Position numbers and translations under genes: made by a program. A stretch of DNA of 41,660 nt from Candidatus Neoanaerotignum galli (GTDB taxonomy: Bacteria > Bacillota > Clostridia > Lachnospirales > Anaerotignaceae). The notes under the pieces are model-generated. The model saw nothing but the letters and a program-made list of their open reading frames with translations. It searched no databases and was not told where the DNA came from. Below are positions 21,591 through 30,481 of the stretch, piece by piece (position 1 is the first letter of the stretch; each line of letters opens with the position of its first letter). The stretch is taken from positions 1 to 41,660 of the forward strand of contig CAJFIN010000007.1 in the NCBI GenBank assembly GCA_904381335.1. Direction: 5' to 3'.

Positions 21591-22031
21591 ATGAAATTAG
21601 GAGAATTGAGACCGGCGGAAGGCTCCAATCCCAAGGCATTCCGTGTAGGCAGAGGTCATGGCTCCGGCAATGGCAAAACCTCTGGCAGAGGACAGAAGGG
21701 CCAGGGCGCACGGTCTGGCAGCGGCGGTAAAGCTGGTTTTGAAGGCGGCCAGATGCCTTTGTACCGTCGTCTCCCCAAACGCGGCTTTACTTGCAGAAAC
21801 TCCAAAGAGATCATCGGTATTAATATCCATACCCTGAATGCTTTTGAAAACGGCGCTGTAGTAGACATCGAAGCATTAAAGGCAGCTGGTTTGGTATCCA
21901 ATCCCAAGGATGGCGTAAAAATCCTGGGCCTTGGCGACCTGGAACGTCAGCTGACGGTAAAAGCCAATGCTTTTAGTAAGTCTGCAAAAGAAAAAATTGA
22001 GGCGGCCGGTGGTAAAGCAGAGGTGATCTAA
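21591..22031 (+). CDS. rplO: 50S ribosomal protein L15
   Basis: [43 protein letters not shown]. Confidence 0.97.
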   Translation: MKLGELRPAEGSNPKAFRVGRGHGSGNGKTSGRGQKGQGARSGSGGKAGFEGGQMPLYRRLPKRGFTCRNSKEIIGINIHTLNAFENGAVVDIEALKAAGLVSNPKDGVKILGLGDLERQLTVKANAFSKSAKEKIEAAGGKAEVI

Positions 22032-23294
22032 TTGCTGAAGTTATTCATCAATGCCTGGAAGGTCAAAGAGATCCGGGCGAAGCTTCTTTATACGTTGTTG
22101 ATTTTGGCGATTGTCCGGCTGGGTGCACATATTGCACTGCCGGGCATCGACTTGGTATCAATTAAAGCTGGACAGGAGATGTTTGGCTCTGGTACGTTGT
22201 ATAATATCATTGCCGGAGGCTATAATTCTCGTTTCTCCATCTTTTCCATGGGGATTGGCCCCTATATCACGGCCTCTATTATCATGCAGCTGTTGACAGT
22301 GGCTATCCCGAAGATCGAGCAATTGCATAAAGAAGGGGAGGCTGGCAGAAAGAAGATTACCACATATACGCGGTATTTGACCATTGCACTTTCTGCCATT
22401 CAGGGCATCGGTGTGACGGCCAGCTATTCTTCCATGTTTTTGTCGGATAGTATCTTTTTAAAGATCGCCTCTGTGATCTGTTTGGTTGCAGGATCCTCCT
22501 TTGTGATGTGGATGGCTGAACAGATCACCCAGAAGGGCCTTTCTAATGGTTCTTCTATGATTATCTTTGTCAATATCGTTTCAAATATGCCCAGTGGAAT
22601 TTCCGCATTGGTATCTTATAGCCAGGGCGGAGATCCTGTCAGCATTTTGAAGATTATCGCAATTCTTCTCATTTTGGTTGTTGACCTGGTGTTTATTGTT
22701 TATATCAACCAGGGCGAACGCCGGATTCCCGTGCAATATTCCACAAAGATGGGTGGACGCCGCACGTTTGGCGGGCAAGGTTCCTTTATGCCGATTAAGG
22801 TCAATACGGCTGGTGTAATTGCCATCATCTTTGCCTTAAGTTTATTGCAGTTTCCGGAGGTACTCAGTCAGTTTGTGACACCGGGTGCAACGTATCAAAA
22901 AGTGATCGAAGTGCTGAGCATCAGCCATCCCGTGGGGGCTGTGCTGTATGTGATCTTGATTCTGTTTTTCTCCTACTTCTATACGTCCATTGTGATCAAT
23001 CCCAATGAGATTGCAGAAAATATGAAGAAAAACGGCGGATTTATCCCCGGTATTCGCCCGGGTCAGCCAACAAGCGCATTTATCACCCGCGTGGTCAATC
23101 GGATCACGCTCATTGGCGCCATTGTATTTGCTTGTGTGGCCATGGTGCCCATTGTGCTTCAGTGGGTCTTTGGACTGAACGTAGGCTTCGGCGGAACGAC
23201 TCTGATCATCGTAGTGGGCGTTTGCCTGGATTTGGTTAAGAGCTTGGAAAGCCAGCTGTTGATGCGCCATTATAAAGGCTTCCTGCAGAATTGA
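22032..23294 (+). CDS. secY: Protein translocase subunit SecY
   Basis: TTG start directly abutting rplO stop; 420 aa membrane protein; GERRIPVQYSTKMGGRRTFGGQGSFMPIKVNTAGVIAIIFA. Confidence 0.97.
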   Translation: MLKLFINAWKVKEIRAKLLYTLLILAIVRLGAHIALPGIDLVSIKAGQEMFGSGTLYNIIAGGYNSRFSIFSMGIGPYITASIIMQLLTVAIPKIEQLHKEGEAGRKKITTYTRYLTIALSAIQGIGVTASYSSMFLSDSIFLKIASVICLVAGSSFVMWMAEQITQKGLSNGSSMIIFVNIVSNMPSGISALVSYSQGGDPVSILKIIAILLILVVDLVFIVYINQGERRIPVQYSTKMGGRRTFGGQGSFMPIKVNTAGVIAIIFALSLLQFPEVLSQFVTPGATYQKVIEVLSISHPVGAVLYVILILFFSYFYTSIVINPNEIAENMKKNGGFIPGIRPGQPTSAFITRVVNRITLIGAIVFACVAMVPIVLQWVFGLNVGFGGTTLIIVVGVCLDLVKSLESQLLMRHYKGFLQN

Positions 23295-23326
23295 TCCTGC
23301 GGCAGCAAAGAAGAGAGGGAAAGCAA

Positions 23327-23956
23327 ATGAAAATTGTTTTGATCGGCGCTCCTGCAGCGGGCAAGGGCACTCAAGCCAGAAAGATGATTGCAAAATATCA
23401 CCTAGCCTATATCTCCACTGGCGATATGCTTCGGGAAGAAGTGGCAAAGGGGACGCCCCTTGGTTTGCAAGCCAAAGAGATTATGGCAAAGGGTGCACTC
23501 GTTTCCGATGATTTGATTATTGCCATTGTGAAAGAACGGATCAAAGCGGACGACTGTAAAAACGGCTTTATCCTCGATGGCTTTCCCCGGACCGTGGTCC
23601 AGGCGGAAAAGCTTGACGAGCTCATTGGCTCTGTGGACAATGCCATCTATATTAAAGTCAGCGATGAAGTGATACTGGAACGCATTACCAGCCGTTTGAC
23701 CTGCCCGAACTGTGGTGCATCTTATAACAAAATTTCTATCCCACCGAAAAAAGAAGGGATCTGCGATCAGTGCGGCAGCGCATTGACCCAACGCAAAGAC
23801 GACACCTATGAAGCCGGCAAAGCGAGATTGGCTACGTTCCATGAACAAAGCGAGCCATTGGTGGCTTATTATGAAAAACAAGGCCGCCTGTTGACGGTGG
23901 ACGGCGAGCAAGATGCTGACACGATCTTTTCCCAAATTGCCGCAGCCCTCGATTAA
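23327..23956 (+). CDS. adk: Adenylate kinase (zinc-LID form)
   Basis: MKIVLIGAPAAGKGTQARKM; DGFPRTVVQAEKLD; CPNCG...CDQCG LID. Confidence 0.96.
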   Translation: MKIVLIGAPAAGKGTQARKMIAKYHLAYISTGDMLREEVAKGTPLGLQAKEIMAKGALVSDDLIIAIVKERIKADDCKNGFILDGFPRTVVQAEKLDELIGSVDNAIYIKVSDEVILERITSRLTCPNCGASYNKISIPPKKEGICDQCGSALTQRKDDTYEAGKARLATFHEQSEPLVAYYEKQGRLLTVDGEQDADTIFSQIAAALD

Positions 23957-24134
23957 TCAGGGCCGGCGGCCTGGCCAGGACATTGGCCAAAGTTTCTTCC
24001 GCCGGAGGCTCCGGCGGGTGAGAAACGGCCGGCAGCGGCCATGACCGAAAACAGCGTTTTCAAGCGCGGCGGGCTGCCCGGTGAGCGGAAGAGGAGAAGC
24101 CGAATCTTTTTCATCACAGCGAGGTGACAAGAAC
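23957..24134. repeat. GC-rich intergenic block with multiple inverted repeats
   Basis: Stem TTTCT-T-CCGCCGG-AGGCT-CCGGCGG-GTG-AGAAA (23993-24025); TGGCCA x2 (23972, 23984); GAAAAC-AGC-GTTTTC (24047-24061); related GGCCGGC strings at 23961 and 24027. Confidence 0.6.
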
Positions 24135-24401
24135 ATGGAGTATACGGTGGGGCAAGTGGTCATTTCCAAACAAGGCCGTGATCAGTGCGGAGCTTTTGTG
24201 GTGGTGGCCCTGGAAGGGGACTTCCTCTACCTAGCCGATGGAAAAAAACGGCCGTTAAGCCGTCCGAAAAAGAAAAGAAAGAAACATGTTCAGAAAACGA
24301 ACACGGTTTTCCCGCAGATCCGGCAAAAAATCCTCGAAAACGGCTATTTGCTCGATGCGGATATCAAAAAAGCGCTGAAGGAATTCGGTGGGAATGAATG
24401 A
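24135..24401 (+). CDS. KOW domain-containing RNA-binding protein (L14e-like)
   Basis: MEYTVGQVVISKQGRDQCGAFVVVALEGDFLYLADGKKRPLSRPKKKRKKHVQ; located upstream of infA as in other Firmicutes; ATG at 24135. Confidence 0.85.
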   Translation: MEYTVGQVVISKQGRDQCGAFVVVALEGDFLYLADGKKRPLSRPKKKRKKHVQKTNTVFPQIRQKILENGYLLDADIKKALKEFGGNE

Positions 24402-24416
24402 CAAGGAGGTTCCAAC

Positions 24417-24774
<358 letters not shown>

Positions 24775-24970
24775 TCTTTTTTTGATGGAACTATATGGCT
24801 CAATATGAGGTGCAGGAAACCTTGAGGGCAGATCCGAATCAAAATCCGTCATTTTCTCTGTCGGTTTTATCCGGTGCGGCTGACAAAAGGATTTTTGTTC
24901 CCGGTAAAACCCATGGCAGGAAATCATGTTCAGATAAACAACAAATTAAGCATGGAGGTGCAACGTACAC

Positions 24971-25339
24971 ATGGCACGTATCGCTGGTGTAGATTTACCA
25001 AGAGAAAAGCGCGTTGAAATTGGCCTGACCTATGTTTATGGCATTGGCCGTCCCAGCGCTGTGAGAATTTTAAAAGAAGCAGGCGTTAACCCAGATACCA
25101 GAGTAAGAGATTTGACTGACGATGAAGTATCTCGGATTCGTGACGTCATCGATCACAGCCAGAAGGTGGAAGGCGATCTGCGCCGGGAAGTGGCGCTGAA
25201 CATTAAACGGCTGGTGGAAATTGGTTGCTATCGCGGCATTCGTCATAGAAAAGGACTGCCTGTTCGCGGTCAGAAAACCAAGACCAACGCCAGAACCAGA
25301 AAAGGCCCGAAAAAGACGGTAGCCAACAAGAAGAAATAA
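24971..25339 (+). CDS. rpsM: 30S ribosomal protein S13
   Basis: [26 protein letters not shown]. Confidence 0.98.
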   Translation: MARIAGVDLPREKRVEIGLTYVYGIGRPSAVRILKEAGVNPDTRVRDLTDDEVSRIRDVIDHSQKVEGDLRREVALNIKRLVEIGCYRGIRHRKGLPVRGQKTKTNARTRKGPKKTVANKKK

Positions 25340-25361
25340 TTCATAGGAGGGGAATGGTCAA

Positions 25362-25763
25362 ATGGCAAAGAAAGCTGTAAAAAAAGCAACGACCCGCAGA
25401 CGTCGTGAGAAAAAACATGTGGAACGTGGTCAAGCTCATATCCAGTCCACATTTAATAATACCATCGTAACGATCACTGACACGGCAGGCAACGCCCTCT
25501 CCTGGGCTAGCGCTGGTCAGCTCGGTTTTAAAGGCTCCAGAAAATCTACTCCCTATGCTGCTCAGATGGCAGCAGACACTGCTGCTCAGGCTTGTTCTGA
25601 TTATGGCCTGAAGACGGTGGAAGTATTTGTAAAGGGCCCTGGCAGCGGTCGTGAAGCTGCTATTCGTGCTCTGCAGGCTGCTGGCCTGAGCGTTACCATG
25701 ATCAAAGACGTAACGCCCGTGCCTCACAACGGTTGCCGTCCGCCGAAACGCAGAAGAGTATAA
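25362..25763 (+). CDS. rpsK: 30S ribosomal protein S11
   Basis: [46 protein letters not shown]. Confidence 0.98.
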   Translation: MAKKAVKKATTRRRREKKHVERGQAHIQSTFNNTIVTITDTAGNALSWASAGQLGFKGSRKSTPYAAQMAADTAAQACSDYGLKTVEVFVKGPGSGREAAIRALQAAGLSVTMIKDVTPVPHNGCRPPKRRRV

Positions 25764-25787
25764 TTTTTCAGGAGGTGCAGATAGAAA

Positions 25788-26390
25788 ATGGCAAGAGATA
25801 TGGTTCCTGTTCTGAAAAGATGCAGATCCCTTGATTTAGATCCCATTTATTTGGGCATTGAAAAGAAATCGAAAAAACAACCGAAAAACACCAGAAGAAA
25901 AGTAAGCGAATATGGTCTTCAGATGAGAGAAAAACAAAAAGCCAAATTCATCTATGGTGTTTTGGAAAAACAGTTCCGTGGCTATTATGCAAAAGCAGAA
26001 AAAATGGCTAAAAAAGAAGGCATCCCTGGTCAGAACCTGTTGATGCTTCTGGAACTTCGTTTGGATAATGTTATGTTCCGCCTGGGCTATGGCCGCACCA
26101 GAAAGGAAGCTAGACAGATCGTGCGTCATAAACACGTTTTGGTTAACGGCAAGCCGGTGGATATTCCATCTTACCAGCTGAAAGTTGGCGATGTGGTTGA
26201 AGTGAAAGAAAAATATAAGACCATGCAGAGATATCAGAACGTGCTGGACGTGACGGCTTCCAGAGTTGTTCCTGCTTGGTTGAGTGCAGACCACGAAGCG
26301 CTGAAAGGCACCGTGGTAGCAAAACCCAAACGGGAAGATATTGATGTTCCTGTGGAAGAAACCCTCATCGTTGAACTGTACTCCAAATAA
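25788..26390 (+). CDS. rpsD: 30S ribosomal protein S4
   Basis: [68 protein letters not shown]. Confidence 0.97.
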   Translation: MARDMVPVLKRCRSLDLDPIYLGIEKKSKKQPKNTRRKVSEYGLQMREKQKAKFIYGVLEKQFRGYYAKAEKMAKKEGIPGQNLLMLLELRLDNVMFRLGYGRTRKEARQIVRHKHVLVNGKPVDIPSYQLKVGDVVEVKEKYKTMQRYQNVLDVTASRVVPAWLSADHEALKGTVVAKPKREDIDVPVEETLIVELYSK

Positions 26391-26408
26391 TAAACAGCAA
26401 GCGGGTCC

Positions 26409-26434
26409 CCCTCTGCTTCTTTTGAGGCGGAGGG
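26409..26434 (+). repeat. Strong hairpin in rpsD-rpoA intergenic region
   Basis: CCCTCTGCTTC-TTTT-GAGGCGGAGGG, 11 bp with two G-T pairs. Confidence 0.6.
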
Positions 26435-26524
26435 CCCTGTTCTCTGATTTTCTAAGCCATGCAATGAAACAGTTGGCCATTCTTATGGGGATGGCACAGA
26501 TCAATCCAAGAGGAGGTTTGAACG

Positions 26525-27484
26525 GTGTTTGAATTTGAGAAACCTCGTATCGAAATTGCGGAAATGGCGCAGGACGGCACCTATGGCCGTTTTGTGGTAG
26601 AGCCCCTGGAAAGAGGATATGGAACGACCCTGGGCAATTCTTTGAGACGGATTTTGCTCTCTTCTTTGCCTGGCGTTGCTGTGAGTAATGTAAAGATCGA
26701 TGGTGTGCTGCACGAGTTCAGTACGGTTCCCGGTGTAAAAGAAGATGTAACAGAAATCATCTTGAATTTGAAAGGCCTGGCCATCAAAAACACCAGCGAT
26801 AGCTTTGAGCCGAAGGTTGCCTATATCGATATGGAAGGGGAAGGGGAAGTGAAAGCATCGGACATCAAGGCCGATAGCGATATTGAAATCATGAACCCTG
26901 ACCATCATATTGCCACACTTAGTGGCGGCCCGGGCAGTAAGCTCTACATGGAGATTACGATTACACGCGGCCGGGGGTATGTGGGCGCCGAAAAGAACAA
27001 AAAAGAGGATCAGCCCATTGGGATGCTCCCTGTGGATTCTATCTATACACCAGTACGCCGGGTGAATTTCTTGGTGGAAAACACCCGTGTGGGCCAGATG
27101 ACAGACTATGACAAGCTGACACTGGAGGTTTGGACCAATGGTACGATCACACCGGATGATGCTGTTAGCTTTGGCGCAAAGATCCTGAATGAACATCTGA
27201 ATCTCTTCGTGGATCTATCAGAAAACGCCAAGAATGCAGAGATCTTGGTGGAAAAAGAGGAAGGCAAGAAAGAAAAAGTTCTGGAGATGAGCATTGAGGA
27301 ACTGGATCTTTCTGTACGGTCGTATAATTGCCTCAAACGGGCTGGGATCAACACAGTGGAAGACCTGGCCAGCAAGACCGAGGATGAAATGATGAAGGTG
27401 CGTAACCTTGGCCGTAAATCCTTGGAAGAAGTGCTCAATAAGATGGCAGAACTGGGCCTGGCATTAAAGCCCAGCGATGAATAA
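26525..27484 (+). CDS. rpoA: DNA-directed RNA polymerase subunit alpha
   Basis: GTG start; [26 protein letters not shown]-term [22 protein letters not shown]. Confidence 0.98.
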   Translation: MFEFEKPRIEIAEMAQDGTYGRFVVEPLERGYGTTLGNSLRRILLSSLPGVAVSNVKIDGVLHEFSTVPGVKEDVTEIILNLKGLAIKNTSDSFEPKVAYIDMEGEGEVKASDIKADSDIEIMNPDHHIATLSGGPGSKLYMEITITRGRGYVGAEKNKKEDQPIGMLPVDSIYTPVRRVNFLVENTRVGQMTDYDKLTLEVWTNGTITPDDAVSFGAKILNEHLNLFVDLSENAKNAEILVEKEEGKKEKVLEMSIEELDLSVRSYNCLKRAGINTVEDLASKTEDEMMKVRNLGRKSLEEVLNKMAELGLALKPSDE

Positions 27485-27574
27485 GAAGAAATCGGCCGCG
27501 GGGTTGCAGGGATGCGTAAGACCGAAGAGCAGGTCCCTGGGGAAAACCTCGCATATAAATAGGAGGAAAAAACT

Positions 27575-28117
27575 ATGCATGCTTCCGGATACAGAAAACT
27601 TGGCAAAGCAACCCCTCAGAGAAAGGCACTGCTGCGCAATCAGGTGACAAACCTGCTTTATCATGGCAAAATCACAACCACTGTGACAAGAGCAAAAGAA
27701 GTTCGCCGCATTGCAGAAAAAATGATTACGCTGGCTGTAAAGGAGAAAGATAACTTTACAGAAGTGGAAGTGACAGCAAAATTGCCGAGAAAAGATACAA
27801 ACGGCAACCGTGTCAAAGAAACGGTAAACGGCAAAAAAGTGACTGTTTACGATGAAATCAAAAAAACCATCAAAAAAGATCAGCCCTCTCGCTTGGCAGC
27901 TAGAAGAAAAATGCTCAGCTATCTTTATCCTGTAACAGAAACACCGAAAGATGGGAAAAAGATTCGCAGCCATTCCAAAAAAGTTGATATGGCTGCTAAA
28001 CTGTTTGATGAAATCGCTCCCAAGTATGCAGATCGTAAAGGCGGTTATACCAGAATGGTGAGAATTGGCGCTCGTAAGGGCGATGCCGCTGAAATGGTGA
28101 TTCTAGAATTGGTGTAA
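27575..28117 (+). CDS. rplQ: 50S ribosomal protein L17 (long form)
   Basis: [54 protein letters not shown]; 180 aa with internal lysine-rich insertion; ends [12 protein letters not shown]. Confidence 0.95.
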   Translation: MHASGYRKLGKATPQRKALLRNQVTNLLYHGKITTTVTRAKEVRRIAEKMITLAVKEKDNFTEVEVTAKLPRKDTNGNRVKETVNGKKVTVYDEIKKTIKKDQPSRLAARRKMLSYLYPVTETPKDGKKIRSHSKKVDMAAKLFDEIAPKYADRKGGYTRMVRIGARKGDAAEMVILELV

Positions 28118-28139
28118 TACCGATTTTATAACACAGATC

Positions 28140-28169
28140 AGGCCGAACCTCATTGGTTCGGCCTTTTTG
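28140..28169 (+). terminator. Rho-independent terminator ending the ribosomal superoperon
   Basis: AGGCCGAACC-TCATT-GGTTCGGCCTTTTT. Confidence 0.9.
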
Positions 28170-28229
28170 TATGGCATGGAATCTGTAGGATCATTTGTCT
28201 TTACCATTGGGAAGTATGGATAGAAGGAG

Positions 28230-28262
28230 AAAGAGAAAATAGCCAGTAACTTTCTACTGGCT
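28230..28262 (-). terminator. Intrinsic terminator of XRE regulator gene
   Basis: AGCCAGTA-ACTTTC-TACTGGCT with T-rich tail on the minus strand. Confidence 0.6.
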
Positions 28263-28289
28263 AAAACGCAGAATCTTTTGAATCAATGA

Positions 28290-28883
28290 TTATTGGGGGA
28301 CAGGTCCAATCCCAAAGGCACCAATTAAAAAGAACAGTCCTACAAATATCAGTAGGAGGAAGAATAAAACAAAGGCAAATACAAAGCTTTGTTTATATGG
28401 TTTATCTTTTGCCTTTTTTGCTATCCCACGACAAAGTAAAGCGATGGACCCTCCTATACAAAATAGGGGAAGAAAAACACCAATGCAGGTAAACACAATT
28501 GTATCCGCTTGCCATTGCAGAAGATCAAAGAACAAAAGACAAACCACCATGAGGGATAGGATCCCCAAAGTTTTGGCAATCTTTCTGCGCTCTTGTTTTT
28601 GTTGCTGCATGGCAGTATTGAGCGTATCGGTAACGGCATCGGCCGCTTCTTCTTTTGCCATGTGATCTGCGGGCATTTTTTGGGCCTTCATTAGCTCTAG
28701 CAGACTGATATTTAAAGCGCTGGCCAAAGGCTCTAACGTTTGAATCTCTGGAAATCCAATGCCGCGTTCCCAGCGGCTAATTGCTTTGTCTGTGACATGA
28801 ATTATTGATGCCAGATCAGCCTGAGTCATATTTCTTTCTTTTCGGCATTGAGCCACAAAAGACCCAAATTGTTGTGCGTCCAT
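28290..28883 (-). CDS. XRE-family HTH regulator with C-terminal membrane domain
   Basis: HTH: FVAQCRKERNMTQADLASIIHVTDKAISRWERGIGFPEIQTLEPLASAL; about three hydrophobic helices C-terminally. Confidence 0.85.
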   Translation of the reverse strand: MDAQQFGSFVAQCRKERNMTQADLASIIHVTDKAISRWERGIGFPEIQTLEPLASALNISLLELMKAQKMPADHMAKEEAADAVTDTLNTAMQQQKQERRKIAKTLGILSLMVVCLLFFDLLQWQADTIVFTCIGVFLPLFCIGGSIALLCRGIAKKAKDKPYKQSFVFAFVLFFLLLIFVGLFFLIGAFGIGPVPQ

Positions 28884-28953
28884 TTTTGCACCTCCTTGTA
28901 CCCATCATAGCAGATGTAAAGCAATCATACAACCGATGCTCCGTTTACCAGGC

Positions 28954-28980
28954 GCTCTACGATTTGTAGAGCGGCTTTTT
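28954..28980 (+). terminator. Orphan intrinsic terminator-like hairpin
   Basis: GCTCTAC-GATTT-GTAGAGC-GGCTTTTT with no plus-strand gene upstream. Confidence 0.55.
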
Positions 28981-29350
28981 AGTAAGGGGATCGGGCTTAT
29001 GGTGCATTTTCTTCTGCTATGGATCATAGATTAGGAGAAATAGGGAGATGGGAATTAGCAGCTTAAAAGTAGCATGAGGGGAGAGCTGGTGGGCAGAAAA
29101 TGAGGTTAGAGAAATGGGTTTTGCCAGCGTAACCAAGGGGCTAACCGTCTGCTGCTTCGTTTTTTTAATCTCTATGGAGAAGAAAAACATGGTCTTATTT
29201 CAACTGTGTTTTATATGAAAGTGATGCAACATGAAAGAAGATATGAAAACAAACTTTTATCCGGTGGGTTTTAAACGCGATGATGCACTCCTACACAGGG
29301 ATAACGGTTGCTGGATTGCACGTTTTGTTATTTTAAGCTGTTAAAGTACT

Positions 29351-29395
29351 GTAAAGAAAAAGGTAGAAACCATGGCAATGTTCCATGGCTCTACC
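29351..29395 (-). terminator. Intrinsic terminator downstream of the YheO-like gene
   Basis: Minus strand: GGTAGA-g-CCATGG-AACATTG-CCATGG-tt-TCTACC followed by TTTTTC. Confidence 0.65.
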
Positions 29396-29457
29396 CTGAT
29401 TGATCTGCAATGGTTCTGCTTTTGTTTTATCAAATGCCTTGGGGGATATACCCAAGG

Positions 29458-30162
29458 TTATTTTTCTTTCGCTTCTTTTTTCTTTGCTTCAGCATTACTT
29501 TTGCTGATGTTACGAATATGCATATAGACGGTGTTTTTGGATATGCCCATCATGTCTGCAATTTTAACCACAGCATCTTTGAAGTTAAAAATACCTTTTT
29601 CGTTCAATATGGCAATAACTTCTTTGTTTTTATTGCTGGTGGCGATGGAGCGATCGTTATATACCCGGTCAGAAGCCTCTTTTAGACTAACCTTCAGCAG
29701 TTCATCCACATCTTCAACGAAGCTCTCTGTGAAGGCTGGCGTACGGAAATTACTATTTTCTGGTGATAAAGAGGAGAGCAGGTCAGATAATGGCGTTGTC
29801 ATATAAAAGTTAATACAGAGTAGGCCGATAACCACGCCTTTTTCCCCCATGATGGCAATGGAAGTGGATTTTAAAGGTTCTCCTTTGGAGGTCTTATTAA
29901 AGTAGGCCATGTATTTTTTGTCTTCGCTTTCATTGATGTTTTTTGCCATGGTTAAACCTAGGTCAGTGATGGGAGAGCCTTCTTTGCGCCCGGTATACTG
30001 GCCATTGATGATTTTGATAACGGAGTGTTCTAAATTGCCCAAACTATGGACCACAATCTCATAGCCTTCCCCTAAATAATTGGCAAGCCCTTCGGCTAAA
30101 ACTTTGTAAGATTCCAAAATAGCTTGATCACCGCGGGTGAGGGTGATGGGTTTTTGCTTCAT
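29458..30162 (-). CDS. YheO/DauR-like PAS + HTH transcriptional regulator
   Basis: Preferred start MKQKPITLTRGDQAILESYKVLAEGLANYLGEGYEIVVHSLGNLEHSVIKIINGQYTGR; HTH KIADMMGISKNTVYMHIRNI; ORF extends to 30285. Confidence 0.8.
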   Translation of the reverse strand: MKQKPITLTRGDQAILESYKVLAEGLANYLGEGYEIVVHSLGNLEHSVIKIINGQYTGRKEGSPITDLGLTMAKNINESEDKKYMAYFNKTSKGEPLKSTSIAIMGEKGVVIGLLCINFYMTTPLSDLLSSLSPENSNFRTPAFTESFVEDVDELLKVSLKEASDRVYNDRSIATSNKNKEVIAILNEKGIFNFKDAVVKIADMMGISKNTVYMHIRNISKSNAEAKKKEAKEK

Positions 30163-30425
30163 CACAGAGCCTCCTTTACTAACACATTCGTTTTTTATAG
30201 GATGAAAAATATTGTACTCTATTCCTAGTATATAGTATAATCTTTTTTTCTCTCGGTGCAATAGGTTTTTATGGATTTTTGACAAAAAAGAATGAATTAT
30301 TTGCGCTGGAATAAATGGATTTGTGTGGGGAGTAAAATAAATCTATGGTTTCTGGCAAAAAAATGATGGTTTGAAGCAGAATGGGCTGAAAAAAAGAGGT
30401 TCTTTTTTTCAGTGCACGCCAAAAT

Positions 30426-30458
30426 CTGACAGAAGATAGTTCTTTTTTAGGCTATACT
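30426..30458 (+). promoter_or_regulatory. Putative spoIIE promoter, sigma-A-like elements with 21-bp spacer
   Basis: CTGACA (30426-30431) - 21 nt - TATACT (30453-30458); 0A-box-like TGTCAGA on the opposite strand overlapping the -35. Confidence 0.5.
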
Positions 30459-30481
30459 GAAAAGGACAGGAGGGGATAGGT

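Noticed and set aside
24795-24992. 65-aa ORF in the rpmJ-rpsM spacer
   Set aside because: Runs into the rpsM start, no RBS, no recognisable protein character.
29231-29344. 37-aa ORF MKEDMKTNFYPVGFKRDDALLHRDNGCWIARFVILSC
   Set aside because: No good RBS, no recognisable family; too short to support as a CDS.
29362-29395. CCATGG-containing double hairpin considered as a novel plus-strand element
   Set aside because: On the minus strand it is followed by TTTTTC and lies just past the YheO-like gene, so it is best read as that gene's terminator.
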